Part shown: positions 24,391 through 35,082 of the stretch, piece by piece
How positions within the stretch are numbered: position 1 is the first letter of the stretch
Layout: the number at the start of each line of letters is the position of its first letter
DNA from: Tubulanus polymorphus
Lineage: Eukaryota > Nemertea > Palaeonemertea > Tubulaniformes > Tubulanidae
Direction of reading: 5' to 3'
DNA: 64,000 nucleotides
Assembly (NCBI RefSeq): GCF_964204645.1
Contig: NC_134031.1
Location: 12,750,501 to 12,814,500 of the forward strand
Position numbers and translations under genes: made by a program
The notes under the pieces: generated by a model
What the model saw: only the letters and a program-made list of their open reading frames with translations
Told to the model about the DNA's origin: nothing
The model's database searches: none

Positions 24391-25856
24391 CTACATTCTT
24401 TCTTCGCAGTTGTCTGAAACAAACAATGACACAGTTAGCCTTACAAGAAACCATTAGAAAATATTTCAAAGATTAGTAGATAATTGTCATGATTATATTA
24501 TTTCTTACCTTTTCTACCAAATAAGAAAGAAAATCCTCCAGGTTTATGAGGGAACAATTTTAGAAAGTTTCCAATAGCAAAATCTCCATCTGTTTGGCTC
24601 GAGTTCTTGCTGGGAAAACATGCACCTGAAAAACATTGATAGGTTCAAACATAGTATGAAAAGTATTATGTAAAACAATAAAAGAATAAAACTGAATACC
24701 AGAAATATTTTGGAACTTGATATCAACCTTTCCAGAGCAAAATCCAGAAAATGACAGGAAAATCGTTTACAGCCAAACCTGTTTAATTCGGATCAGATCC
24801 GCTTTATCCAGATTTTGGTCTAATCGGGACAATATTTGCAGTTCATTTACCAGAAAATGATTTTTAATCCAGATTTCTCATAAACCGGATGAATTTTGTA
24901 GGTCCCAAATGACCCAAACTATTGCGGATTCTACTGCGTTCATCATGCAGGTTTTTAGGAAATTAACTCTTTTCAGCAATATTATTATTTGTTATATAAT
25001 GTTTTTACTCATGAACTATTACTGCATACAGTTTAGTCTCGATGAAACAAACAATTTCTTTTTTCGGCCCTTCAGAGAAAAATTTGACCATATGCTATTC
25101 GTCCCCAGGGCTCTTAACATTCTCCTTGCCACATCTCCAGTACTTTGTACACCGATCGAAGCTAGGTAAGATTGCTAAATAAAATGCGATAAAAGCAAAA
25201 ATGGGTGGTTAGCAAAAAAGAAAAACATTGTTTGATCATTTTACATCATGAATGCTGTATATACATGATACTAATACATTTACACATACCAAAGATTTTC
25301 TAAGTTCTTGTTTTCAAGCTTTAGATTCAATTCATCAAAGTCTTCCACCGAATCCGTTCTCGTGGGAATATCCTCCAATGATGATGGAGCATTTGCACGC
25401 TGGTTGAGTCGTTCAACCAAAATCATTTGGTTCTCGAAGACCTCGTTTCGAGCTTCATTAGCACTGTCAACTTGAAATCTGGAAATGCATAGTGGAGAAA
25501 TAATAAGTGCTCGAGTTACACTTCAAAATTAATAATTTGTACAAACATTTTTGTCTTCATGCGCACCTTTGTCTGGCTCCGTTTCTTTCCCTTCGGATCC
25601 TGTGGGAGAGTGTCTCCTGAAACTGATGGAAAGATTTGGTTAAAAAATCGATGTTAATTCATGTACCGATTTTGTAAGTATATATGAAAACAACAATTTT
25701 GTTTGACTACCTGGTGTAGTCATAATACTCGTACTTTCGACAAGAAGCTGCTCCCTCCCCCATGACATAATTGACGCATCCCCACCTCATTGCACACGCG
25801 TGCAACAGCATCATAAACATCATGATGGCAGGCATTCTCGCCGATTTTAAGCTCAT
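24391..25856 (-). CDS. Candidate secreted-peptide precursor (four-exon model)
   Basis: Proposed minus-strand exons are 25856-25711, 25616-25567, 24625-24509 and 24413-24391, with phases 2, 1 and 1 that join cleanly to a TAG, giving 111 residues. The start MSLKSARMPAIMMFMMLLHA looks like a signal peptide, followed by a Cys- and Tyr-rich segment (SCRKYEYYDYT). The third coding exon ends PHKPGGFSFLFGRK, a Gly-Arg-Lys site of the type cleaved and amidated in neuropeptide precursors. A strong extra exon-like block (25487-25294; acceptor TTTCCAG, donor GTATGT) is open in a different frame and reads FQVDSANEARNEVFENQMIL. It could be an alternative exon or belong to a different gene model. The first donor (GTAGTC) is weak. 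The neuropeptide reading is inference. Confidence 0.3.
25294..25487 (-). CDS. Exon-like block, alternative or separate gene model
   Basis: One frame is open across the whole block between a good acceptor (CATTTCCAG) and a donor (CTTTG|GTATGTG). It encodes an acidic, helix-prone segment with ERLNQRANAPSSLEDIPTRT. It joins in phase to a second reading of the exon at 25616-25567 (SHRIRRERNGARQR) and to a reading of 24625-24509 that stops after RWRFCYWKLSKIVPS. This competes with the peptide-precursor model. Only transcript data can separate them. The family is not recognised. Confidence 0.35.
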
Positions 25857-26054
25857 TTTTTGAGAATATTCATCAATCCTTCAGCTCGGTGCGAAATGTA
25901 TATAAAAACAATCTGGGTAGCACAACTTTACTGATTCCATTAAGACCTATTTGAGATATATATGCCCAAAATTAAGCGAAATATCCAAAAAAGATTGATG
26001 CCAATAGACGAAAATAAATAGACTTCAGTAATTAATAACATTCCAAGTGCCGTA

Positions 26055-26352
26055 GGCCAAAGGTCGAGGTCACCATAAACTGTTTTTTATTTTTTATTCC
26101 CAGGCTCTCAATTCATAAATAGTTTAAATTATCTGAAATTTTGAGATGGGTTACCCTAGAGACCGTCAGTGACTAATCAGATTTTGGGTCCTGTATGTGT
26201 AGGGTCAAGGTCACCAAAGGCTGTTATGTATTTTTCATTTCCTGGCTCTAACGGTTTAAGGTAACTAGGTGAAATTAGATTGATGAGATCCTAGAGGCTG
26301 TGGGGAACTGATTAGATTTTGGGTCATCTAGGGGAAAGGTCAAGGTCACCTG
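26055..26352. repeat. ~140-bp minisatellite with GGTCAAGGTCACC core
   Basis: Three diverged tandem units each begin AAGGTC(A/G)AGGTCACC and contain CTGTTTTTTATTTNNTATTC and CAGATTTTGGGTC blocks (starts near 26057, 26198 and 26335). It is non-coding and lies directly upstream of the first AGXT exon in the window. Confidence 0.7.
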
Positions 26353-26527
26353 ATGCTGTTTTTTATTTCCTACCTTTATGAACGGGTCGACATACGTTCA
26401 GGGTATATTTTACACTCAGGCGTTTCACCTGATGTCGTCTTCAGCGACATTCTAGTTGTCTTAGATTTTAAAAACTCTACTGATAATAGCGTAAACATTT
26501 GGACAAATTTACCAAAATATATTGTAG

Positions 26528-26764
26528 GAGGAAAATCTATGCCTTTGAACAACCCAGTTGGAGTTGTCTTCAGCTTGGACCAAATTGAAGAAGGGTTGAG
26601 AAACCATAAGCCATCTGTGTTCTTTATAACACATGGAGAATCCTCAACTGGAGTATGTCAGCCACTGGAAGGAATTGGTACCCTTTGTCACCAGTATAAT
26701 TGCATCTTACTTGTTGACAGTGTTGCAGCATTAGGTGGTGTACCAATGTTTATGGATAACTGGG
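26528..26764 (+). CDS. AGXT: Serine--pyruvate/alanine--glyoxylate aminotransferase, exon A
   Basis: The exon encodes the central part of a class V PLP-dependent aminotransferase. Diagnostic stretches are [40 protein letters not shown] and [20 protein letters not shown]. The enzyme moves an amino group between alanine or serine and glyoxylate or pyruvate, in peroxisomes or mitochondria. The donor TGGG|GTAAGT leaves phase 1, which matches the acceptor of the exon at 57513. The 5' border is less sure: two adjacent AGs at 26526-26530 give the same frame. Upstream exons with the N-terminal half were not found here. Plus strand; no lesion is visible in the exon. Confidence 0.85.
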
Positions 26765-26879
26765 GTAAGTTGCTCTTAAATTTGTATTTTGTACTTTTGC
26801 AGAAAATCTTTTTTCATTTGGCTGTCTATAACTATTCTTTCCTGTTCCTTTGACTTTGTACTGAAAGTAAGGAGAAACT

Positions 26880-26955
26880 ACTGCCCTTTGATTTGTTGCC
26901 TTGTGCATGTCCGTGTGTGCGCATGTGTGCATGTGCATGTCTGTGCGCATGCACT
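26880..26955. repeat. Alternating CA/TG simple repeat
   Basis: An imperfect run of TGTGCATGTG/GCGCATG units directly inside the AGXT intron. Alternating purine-pyrimidine sequence; no gene. Confidence 0.8.
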
Positions 26956-27810
26956 TTTATTGTAAATCAGAATGAAGAAATCCCCTTAAGAATTTTTGCA
27001 ATTAACATTGATCCCCAATAAACTGTCACAAGGTAATCGGGTAAATATTTAGGAATTTTGGATACGTGCTTTAATCAACGAATGACGATTCCTAGCGAAA
27101 TTCTTGTTCGCTGTTAACACAGGTAATTTTTTCTTTATGCAAGATTAGTTCATAATACATTACTATATGCAAATTCAAAACAGTCTAACGGAAAGTTACA
27201 TTTCTGTCCGCTCTGTTAGTAGTCGAATCTGAGAGGAGTTACCTGGTTGGAAAATGGAAAAGAAATAATAAATATAGCTGCATAGCAGCGATAACGGGTT
27301 TCTGCCTTTGGTTCATATGTTGAACTGGGAAGCGTTCGAAGATTTCATCAAAATAATTCTAGCCCATAACATATGACTATTGCCAAGAAGCGCAACCTGG
27401 GTCAACATTATGCTGGATATGTGGATATTAGGAGTCCATTTGTCAAAGCAGCGAAGCAATACAGTCCAACTTGTTTATATCTCAGATGGAGCGCGTCGGG
27501 CAGGGCCGTATTATATTGCTGACTTATCCAAATTACACTTACACAGCGCAACGTTTTTCAGTGTGTAAACTCCGTCGTACTCGGTGTTACAGGACAGTGA
27601 GGATTTTTATTTTAGCCACCTGAGACCTTGGCTTGATTTGAGCAAAAGACCTTAAATGACTTCACAGAATTTGATTATGAGTCTAGGATTTTCTGAATTT
27701 TTGAAGAATGCTTTCTCTGGTTTTGATATCAATTAAAATTCACTCCTGAATACATTAGTAAAAAATTAGTCAAATAGATTCTTATTTTATTGAAAGAAAT
27801 TCTACTGAAC

Positions 27811-28047
27811 ACAGATTTTGAAATGAATTATGTGTCGATTGATCCAGACGAAATAATTACAGCTAAATCAACTGACGATCAACAAGGTGGTGTTTTCATT
27901 GATCTTCGGATAATTTGTCTACCCCTGATGATACAAGCATTTTGGCGACATCTTTTGAAACCTCAACGCTTAATCTGCGCGCGTCAATTAGTCAGCCCCA
28001 GTCGATTTTCATGCCATCTGACCTCTTTCCACCTGTAATTAAGCAAT
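27811..28047 (+). pseudogene. Possible decayed coding fragment in the AGXT intron
   Basis: An acceptor-like CTGAACACAG is followed by an open frame reading MNYVSIDPDEIITAKSTDDQ. It needs a one-base shift near 27905 to continue as SDNLSTPDDTSILATSF...MPSDLFPPVIKQC up to about 28047. The amino-acid composition looks protein-like, but no family is recognised. It is probably a relic of a transposon ORF. Confidence 0.25.
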
Positions 28048-28559
28048 GTAAGAATTACTCAGTTATGTAATATAATAGTGAAAGAAAGTATAATGAATAT
28101 TTAAATCGTGCGTTTGTCGTGAAACATCTATTACTACTGTTTTGCAGTACATAGACACCGACCGTTAAGCCATGTGGAATTGGTATTTTAAGGGCTATTC
28201 GGTTTACTCCAAAACAAGTCTGTGATAAACTTTTAAAAGCTTCATATCAATGGTATATTGTAGGACTCTTGATGCCCGTGAATTATCATCCCATAATAAC
28301 AATGAATCCAATTCTGCATGTACACTAGCACGACTGATTACTGATCCAAATATTTTAGACATGACATGAGAAAAAAACAGTTACACAAAACGTCAAGTAC
28401 TTACTGCATCTGAGACGCTTAATTTGAAACGTACACTTGCACACTGTGGTTTAAATATATTTGTCACCCTGATATAATTTGCATATTTCGTAATCATATA
28501 GATCTACAATGTCATATCGAACAGTTCATAACATTTCATAGCTCTACTACATATTAATA

Positions 28560-28562
28560 ATG

Positions 28563-28598
<36 letters not shown>

Positions 28599-28610
28599 TA
28601 ATATAACTTA
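28560..28610. repeat. (AAT)n microsatellite
   Basis: About a dozen AAT/ATA units, nearly pure, in intronic sequence. Confidence 0.9.
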
Positions 28611-28649
28611 TGACTATAGTGTCAATATGTGCTTTAAGGTCGTAATCAA

Positions 28650-30600
28650 CATGTGACATTACTCAATATGTTTTGACAATAATTAGCTGTAGTCAGTGCT
28701 CATCGATAATTAAATAATGTCACTAGTTGTTTGTTTGCGAGTCCTGATGTCTACAACTTGTCTGACACCTAGTTCTCACATTATACTCTTCTGTATGATT
28801 CTGTATGATACTCTTCTGTATGATTCTGTATATAAAGACTATGTAAAGCTATGATAATCATTCTCATTCCGGGATGCAATAAAGATTGTACATATAAGGT
28901 TTAACTGCCTTGTTGTTCCTGATGGATGGAATCCTGTACCGCTGGTGTAAATGCTAGTTCCCCAGCCAGCCAGCCTGCCGATACAACAACCAGCCGGTTA
29001 CATATTCCCACCAGTTGTAAGAATCGGCAAAGGAATTGAAGACCGTAGTGACCAGTTCATTCCTTGGTTAATAGCTGGAAAGAAAGTAATCGAAATAAAT
29101 AGTCGTATACATAAGTGTTAACCAGTCCCTTACTAACTACTAAGGCTTTCCAATGGCTCTACACACTTCATTAAGGGCCTAAATCTATTCTAGGCGTATC
29201 CCCCAAAAAGCTAGGCATTAGGCAAGTAGGTAGCCAACAATGATCATTGCTTTGCCGAGTACTCATTTGCTATCATATGTACTCATATCATAGCACCACC
29301 CAGTGGATAGGTAACCTTAACTGCAGTTAGACCAAGAAATCATGTCTAACATTCCCTGGTTAGTGGATACTCACCTTAAATTGCATAAACTCTGCTGTCG
29401 TTGTCATCGATCCGAGTCATCAAGTGAACGCAGAAGTAAAATTCCACAGGGAAATCCCTACCATTCCTGTCCATATTACGTTGATTTGAGCCAGAAATCT
29501 TCAGGAAATGTAGCCAACGTAAATTGATTTACTAATAGAATTAATCAATTGACTCATTTTAGGGATCATAGTTCATCAAAGTCCTAAAACTAGTACTGCA
29601 TATTGTCCGCAGTAAATGACGGATCCTAGACTGGTTACCGGTCTCCATCTTCAATTAGAGACAGGTTGTGCCCATCCTCCATTTTACATTTTCGATGCAT
29701 GTCAAATAAGGTCAAACATGTAAAGTAGCAAGTTACTTCCTGGTTAAGATGGCGTTTCTTCGAATCTGCTTAGCTTCGAGCGATATCAAAATTGCCCTTT
29801 ACAATGGATGGAAAGACATAAATTGCTGTAAGTATAAGATAAATCCACCTATAATTTACCTGGTACTCGGAATACAAACTAACAAGGATCGAAATCTAAT
29901 GCAAGGTGAGCTCTGCTGCGACCGTCACTGAGTACAGAATATTCTGAAGGAACAGGGGACATCCTTTCTATATCTACCGTTCGTGAGATGTGTTTAGTGA
30001 ATTGATGTTTTAATACAGTGTTGTAAAATGACTATATTTAGTAACTGAATAAAGTTTACAATTGTTGAACTCCTTAGTGCCTTGTGAGATCAGATATTTG
30101 GATCCACCTCAGCCTACTGATTTCCTGATACAGACAGCAAGTTGGGACAGTCAAATTAAGAGACTTGGTTAAGACCAGTTACTCAGATCACACTGGAAAT
30201 TCGCAATATCCGCTCTCCTCATGGACCTTACAATGTCAATGTTGACTTTGCTATAAATCTTTTATAAAATTCATCACGAACCAATTCTTTTTCACTGAAT
30301 TCAATATTTATTGTTCACTTCTGGTACAAAAAAATCTTGTTCAGCCCCTGACAAGAGAATAAGCAATGACACTATGTATTTCATGACATAGAACGGTAGT
30401 TTTTTTTTTCATTGACAAATTGGGACGATCCTGATATACCTGATTTGAATGATAGTGTCTTTAGAATCATAGAGACCATGTTGTCTTGAATTCCATCCTT
30501 GTCCCTTCGGTTGAGCCGAGAAGTAACTTTTAACGACCAGTTCTTCTAGTTTTCATGACTTTTTTTATTTATTCTTTTCACTTCCGGTTCTGGCAAGTGA
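28650..30600. other. Intronic stretch with LTR-like signals, no gene
   Basis: Around 28651-29001 a TATATAAAG box (about 28829) lies about 50 bp before CAATAAAG (about 28878), and the segment ends GGTTACA, an arrangement like an LTR. A second ACTGAATAAAGTTTACA motif is at about 30044. No PBS, gag or pol sequence adjoins either, and no matching second LTR was found, so this stays a weak suggestion. The remainder shows nothing recognisable. Confidence 0.25.
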
Positions 30601-30623
30601 GCATTCACACATTTTTCCCTATA

Positions 30624-30732
30624 GATTAAAGGTCGAAAGGTCGAGCTCATAAAAAATGAAAAATAAATTCTCGCTTACTCAAATTTATTTTTCATTTTCT
30701 ACTCACTCAACCTCTCAACCTTTAATCTAGAA
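30624..30732. repeat. Foldback sequence at left edge of the Polinton region
   Basis: An imperfect inverted repeat. AGATTAAAGGTCGAAAGGTC on the left pairs with ACCTCTCAACCTTTAATCT on the right, and an inner AAATGAAAAATAAATT pairs with AAATTTATTTTTCATTT. The hairpin is about 108 bp in all. It could be a small MITE or a remnant of the Polinton terminus; I could not find a matching copy near 56.75 kb. Confidence 0.7.
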
Positions 30733-30815
30733 CAACATATTCCCTATTACTCTTATAATATTCATATATATGAATAACTTCTAAAATAAATGTTGATAAA
30801 AAGTATGTTATTTAA

Positions 30816-31157
30816 ATTGAGAGTAAACAAGTACACAGTGAATTCTTAGATAGAATAAAATATATCACAAATGTAAAATCTGTAGATTATAAATTCAAAA
30901 AGTTAAAAGAATTAACAATTCATAAGAAATATCTAATTACAAATATTGATACAGTTACTAACAAATATGGAGATAAATTAGTTATCCGCTTAGAATATGA
31001 AGGATTAAAAGGAAATACATATAAATTCAGAACATATTTACCAGATAGATTTCATTGATTATCAAGTGAAGATTTAGAAGAATTATGTTCTGGAGATTTC
31101 TATTTCATATACAAAGGTAAGAATGAAAAAGGGCACCATGAAATAGATTTCGAATAA
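30816..31157 (+). pseudogene. Small plus-strand Polinton ORF of unknown function
   Basis: An open frame of about 113 codons is interrupted only by a TGA at 31056-31058 and has no ATG near its start. It encodes a lysine-rich protein with KELTIHKKYLITNIDTVTNK and YFIYKGKNEKGHHEIDFE at its end. The composition and AT-rich codon use match the adjoining minus-strand Polinton genes. It converges on the ATPase gene, with about 200 bp between the two ends. No domain is recognised. This is the only plus-strand gene of the element. Confidence 0.6.
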
Positions 31158-31195
31158 GAAAATATGTAAAATCATATTATTTTTTTAAAATTTAT

Positions 31196-31350
31196 ATTGA
31201 AACCTAAGTAATAATAAATAACCTTTATTATTTTCAAACTTATTCATATATTAGTTGAAAAAATAAAATTGAATTGGTTGAAAAGTGTATAAATAATATT
31301 ATTTATGTATCTAATACATATCTAATACGTATCTAATACATAAATACTTA
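31196..31350. repeat. Inverse copy of the 41.9-kb Polinton intergenic block
   Basis: AACCTTTATTATTTTCAAAC and ATATTAGTTGAAAAAATAAA, plus ATCTAATACATATCTAATAC, are reverse-complement relatives of 41920-42085. It lies between the convergent plus-strand ORF (ends 31157) and the ATPase (ends 31358), so it could act as a bidirectional terminator or be part of a terminal repeat. Confidence 0.55.
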
Positions 31351-31357
31351 AAATACC

Positions 31358-31918
31358 TTATTTTATAAATTTATATTCATAGGGAAATTGTAGTCTCAGA
31401 AGTAATTTTGAACCTTTATTATTCTTTAATTTATTCATATATTCATCATGTAATTCAGTAGGTATAATTTGATTTTCTTCCAATGATTGTTGCAAAGATT
31501 TTCTATCTTTGTTATAAAATAAAACTAGAAATCTTATATTCTCCCTAAAATCTTCAACAATTGAATTATATTTTTGATTTAACTCACTTTCTCTAACTTT
31601 TGAATTATGTAAATTTGCGCAATCATCTATAATGAATAATGCATTTGATTCTTTATAAATATCAATTGCTATTTTAATACAATTATCTAAATTTTCTTTT
31701 ACTGTTTTAGGACCTAATATAATTAACTTTTTTATCTTAACTATATCTCTATTATATGTTTTATTCATTTCATAAGTGGGGCAGAATAATAATATATTAT
31801 CAAAATGATTCTTATAAATAGTTTCTAACAAATCTAATATGAAATGTGTTTTACCACAGTTTGTTACCCCAGTAACTAACATATTATGTGGTTCAAATAT
31901 AAATAAATCTTTATTCAT
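31358..31918 (-). CDS. Polinton packaging-type ATPase (FtsK/A32-like)
   Basis: The 186-residue P-loop ATPase has Walker A GVTNCGKTHF at residues 17-26 and Walker B ALFIIDDC at about 93-100. In the family this ATPase drives genome packaging into capsids. The frame is intact, though shorter than many Polinton ATPases, so a truncated C-terminus is possible. The start ATG overlaps the integrase stop by a few bases and sits in the context GAATAAATG. It is the most downstream gene of the minus-strand cluster. Confidence 0.85.
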   Translation of the reverse strand: MNKDLFIFEPHNMLVTGVTNCGKTHFILDLLETIYKNHFDNILLFCPTYEMNKTYNRDIVKIKKLIILGPKTVKENLDNCIKIAIDIYKESNALFIIDDCANLHNSKVRESELNQKYNSIVEDFRENIRFLVLFYNKDRKSLQQSLEENQIIPTELHDEYMNKLKNNKGSKLLLRLQFPYEYKFIK

Positions 31919-33003
31919 TTATTCTTTTAATTTTACTAGATAAAATCCATTCATTAAATTTATCATCGTACCCTTTATATTTCACCAAAGAATACTTTTT
32001 TCCTTTGAGAGTTTTTGTTTTCAGTACTTTTTCTATTTTGTATTCTATTTCAACTGGATTTGGTACAAGTGATAATTCTTGTTCATAAAAATAACATAAT
32101 ATTTCTTTTAAATCTTCTAATTCATAAACAAAAGGTTTAGTTAATATCTTTTTAATCTCTAATATTTCTTCTGTTAAATTTGGGGTATAACCTTTATAAA
32201 ATGTTTTTCTATATTTAGATATTCTTACATGTTGTCCTATTTTAAATTTAGGTTCTCCGAAATCATGTGTAACAAACGCACCATATAAATTATTCCAAAC
32301 TATTTCTGAATTATCTTCTTTTCTAGCTTGTATAGGTTTCATATTTATAGAACTATGTTTAGAATTATTATAACCTTTCACCAAATCATCTAATATATTT
32401 ATAGACTCATCGATATATTTATGTTTCTTTGGCAGTAAAATATTTCCACATTCTAGTTTGCAATGTTTTATTTAATCTTTCTATAATAGATGCTTTTTTA
32501 TCTGAGTGTGTTGAAAAATAATCTACATCGTTATCAGATAATAGTTTTTTAAAATGTTTGTTATAGAATTCCTTACCTTCGTCAAATTGTATCTTACCTG
32601 GAATAGCTTCTTTGAATATTGATTTAAAAGCATTTGTAACTTCTCTACCAGTTTTATTTTTGATTGGAATTGACCATGCGTATCTACTGAATATGTCTAT
32701 AACATTTAATATCCAGAAATATCCTTTGTTGTATTCTTCTAAGTTCTTCATGTCAATTAAATCTGCTTGCCATTGTTGATCGATATATGAAACCATAACT
32801 TTTCTTGTTAAATAAGTTTTATCCATTTTCTTGTGGATTTGATATGTTGGTTGATTTTGTAACCATGATTTCAATTCACTATATTTTATATTGCCATTTT
32901 CCTTATCAGATTTAATTTTACCCCATAATTCTGTAACGTTAGAATATGATACTTCACTTTCCGGGTTATGATATAAATCTCTTAAATATTGGTCTTTTTT
33001 CAT
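31911..33003 (-). pseudogene. Polinton integrase with C-terminal chromodomain, one frameshift
   Basis: A retroviral-type DDE integrase inserts the element. Asp81 (WQADLIDM), Asp141 (QFDEGKEF) and Glu175 (IIERLNKTLQ) are all present, with the last two 34 residues apart. After FTAK the frame shifts at about 32420. It resumes with the family C-terminal region (VKGYNNSKHSSINMKP, VWNNLYG, FKIGQHVRISKYRKTF) and a chromodomain with VKYKGYDDKFNEWILSSKI. Chromodomains on integrases are thought to steer insertion to marked chromatin. Apart from the one frameshift the gene looks whole. The start MKKDQYLRDL is followed by no N-terminal HHCC zinc motif that I could see. Confidence 0.85.
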
Positions 33004-33009
33004 CTTATT

Positions 33010-33396
33010 TTAACCCATTAATAATAATTTAGATTTAGTTTCAGTGATTTTATCATTTGATTCATTTTCTGGTATAATAGGTTTATTGTCTGTACACCGA
33101 TAACTAAGTTTCCGATCATCAGAATCATTGTTGAATTTGCATTTATATTTTACACCGGATAATATAATAATTGTGATTAACCCAATTGTAATATATAAGT
33201 AATTATGAGATTCAGCACAGCTGAATCTATCAGATGGATTATCATTCGGATCAATATCAGATAATTTCTGTGATTCATTTATATCAGTTAATTTCGTTTT
33301 CTTAGCTTTTTTTAATTCTGCAGATCTTACACCTAATTCCCTAGCCCATTTAATTTGTTTCTCAGATCTAGTCTTTTTCTTAACACCATCACTCAT
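33010..33396 (-). CDS. Polinton single-pass membrane protein, unknown
   Basis: A 128-residue protein. The basic N-terminus (KKKTRSEKQIKWARELGVRS) is followed by a polar linker and one hydrophobic segment (YLYITIGLITIIILSGV, residues about 67-84), then a short polar tail. The frame is intact. Its ATG lies inside the last codons of the preceding small ORF (ATGAGTGA overlap). This architecture resembles small virion or membrane proteins of Polintons, but no named family is recognised. Confidence 0.6.
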   Translation of the reverse strand: MSDGVKKKTRSEKQIKWARELGVRSAELKKAKKTKLTDINESQKLSDIDPNDNPSDRFSCAESHNYLYITIGLITIIILSGVKYKCKFNNDSDDRKLSYRCTDNKPIIPENESNDKITETKSKLLLMG

Positions 33397-33562
33397 TTAT
33401 TTTAGTTAATTTTTGTTCTGATTCGATATTATCTGATTTACTTTTGTCTTTATATTCTATAGGTTTATTGTTAGAAAATGTTATAACTCCAGTAGAAATT
33501 AATGTCATTATTCCACCTAATTGAAATGAAGCGTATCCAACCCATTTTTGTAATTCTGTCAT
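33389..33562 (-). CDS. 57-residue Polinton hydrophobic mini-protein
   Basis: The ORF starts MTELQKWVGYASFQLGGIMT and has one hydrophobic helix with a polar tail. Its stop overlaps the start of the 33010-33396 gene. A similar short protein (MDQKWIINGLYNGALLSVG) starts at 51240, so the class occurs twice in the region. It is probably a membrane-associated accessory protein. The function is unknown. Confidence 0.5.
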   Translation of the reverse strand: MTELQKWVGYASFQLGGIMTLISTGVITFSNNKPIEYKDKSKSDNIESEQKLTKINE

Positions 33563-33568
33563 AACTAA

Positions 33569-33964
33569 TTAGTCATTTTTTAAATCACTATATAATTTAT
33601 TTTCATCATCAATTGACATTAACCGGTTACATAATTTTGAATAACATTTGACAATACCATCAGAAATAGAATCATTTATTCTAGCTAATCTTGACTCTTC
33701 ATAAATCTTAAAATATTTTATTACTTTATCTGGTTTCATGGCATCTAGTTCTTGAAAAGTTATTATTTTCCCCAAGAAATTCTTAGATTACCCGCCGGCA
33801 ATTAGTAATTCAAGATGGTGCTTACAATAAAAGTAGTATTCATAATCAATATTACAATCAATATTATTTTCAATTTTGGTTGGAATATCCTTATTATCAC
33901 TAATGCCCAAATCATCTAAGGTTTTTTCAATATTGGTATTATTCTTACTCGATTTCTTTGACAT
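33569..33964 (-). pseudogene. Polinton small protein with one in-frame stop
   Basis: The start MSKKSSKNNTNIEKTLDDLG has TATAAATG at the ATG. The frame runs 58 codons to a TAA at 33788-33790 and then continues open in the same frame to 33569. The part after the stop (DAMKPDKVIKYFKIYEESRL, ARINDSISDGIVKCYSKLCN) matches a stop-free homologue at 44222-44490, so the TAA is most likely a nonsense mutation. The function is unknown. Confidence 0.65.
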
Positions 33965-35082
33965 TTATATTAGAGAAGTATTATAAAATGATACTAGTAT
34001 CTCTTTAGGTTAATACTAAATTGACTAGGTTAGTAAAAGTTAAAGAATTTCTATTTAAATCTATTCAAAATATAAAGTATTCTCTTTTTAAAAAGAAATA
34101 TTAGATTTTTGAAAGAAATAAAATAGAAATAATGGATAGTTGAAGTAATTGTTTTTTAAATACTTTTTATTTAAATTAGGATTTAATATCTCACTACTAT
34201 TGTTTATCTATTAGGAGAAGTAATTATAACTGTCCAGATAAGTCATTTCGGATTCTTGATAATAAATCCTCAAACTGAAAATAAATTCAAAGAAACGACT
34301 GGTGGAATTACTATTTCATAAACACACATATATTTTATACTACAGTCGGTATCGATTTCCACATTCTAAGCCGCTTCTCAGCGGCCCAGTAAGGTATGAG
34401 TGGAATGCAGGAATCAATAAAGTATAATACAACATCTGTCACTGCGACATTAACAACAGCTGAATGACGCAATTGAGATTCTGGCAAACGTAATGCATTG
34501 AAAGCCTATACAGTATGGCTAAACTGCTACAGTCTCATGAGTTGAAATATCCATAATTTCGGATTCCACATCCTCCTATCTTCACTTTCTTGGTTCAAAT
34601 AGCAATGGTCTTCTTGTTACGCGTAGCATTTTGTTATCTTAAAGATTAATATCTAGCGTAGAATAAAACTAACTTGAAATTGTAGTTTTCAAATAAGATT
34701 AATACACTTAAACATGTTTAGCGTTTCCCGACGCCTTAATAACAACAAAAACAGTGCTTACATTTATAACTATGAACTCCTAATTGTGTTTCTAGTGAGA
34801 AATCCTAAGCGTTCTATATTCCACCTTTTCAGTTCAGCTGTTGTAATGCGTCTGCGCTCAATACATCTAGGTGCTTTTAACAACAAGCAACAGATGTTCT
34901 TTTATGATTAATCCTTTTCAACTGAAATAGCACGTTTGATAAATATTCAAATGAGGTACACCCCATTCAACTGAATATAAAATGTGGCACAGATGTTAGT
35001 ATAATTGCATATAGGCAGTTATAATGGATAACTATATACACACATACATGAGCGACTCGTGTAGAGTTCTTATTATAAACGC
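33965..35082. other. Non-coding gap inside the Polinton
   Basis: No Polinton gene or known insertion is visible between the 33964 start and the nuclease stop at 35083. The 5' part (to about 34200) is AT-rich like the element. The rest is more balanced and contains a short inverted pair at about 34370-34388 (GCCGCTTCTCAGCGGC). It may be a Polinton terminal or intergenic segment, or an unrecognised insertion. Confidence 0.45.

Noticed and set aside
25049-25168. Extra AGXT exon upstream of 26528
   Set aside because: A donor-like GGTAAG follows an open stretch, but its translation lacks the N-terminal aminotransferase motifs.
28651-29001. Solo LTR
   Set aside because: TATA and AATAAA motifs are spaced like an LTR, but no target duplication, no second LTR and no internal retroelement sequence were found.
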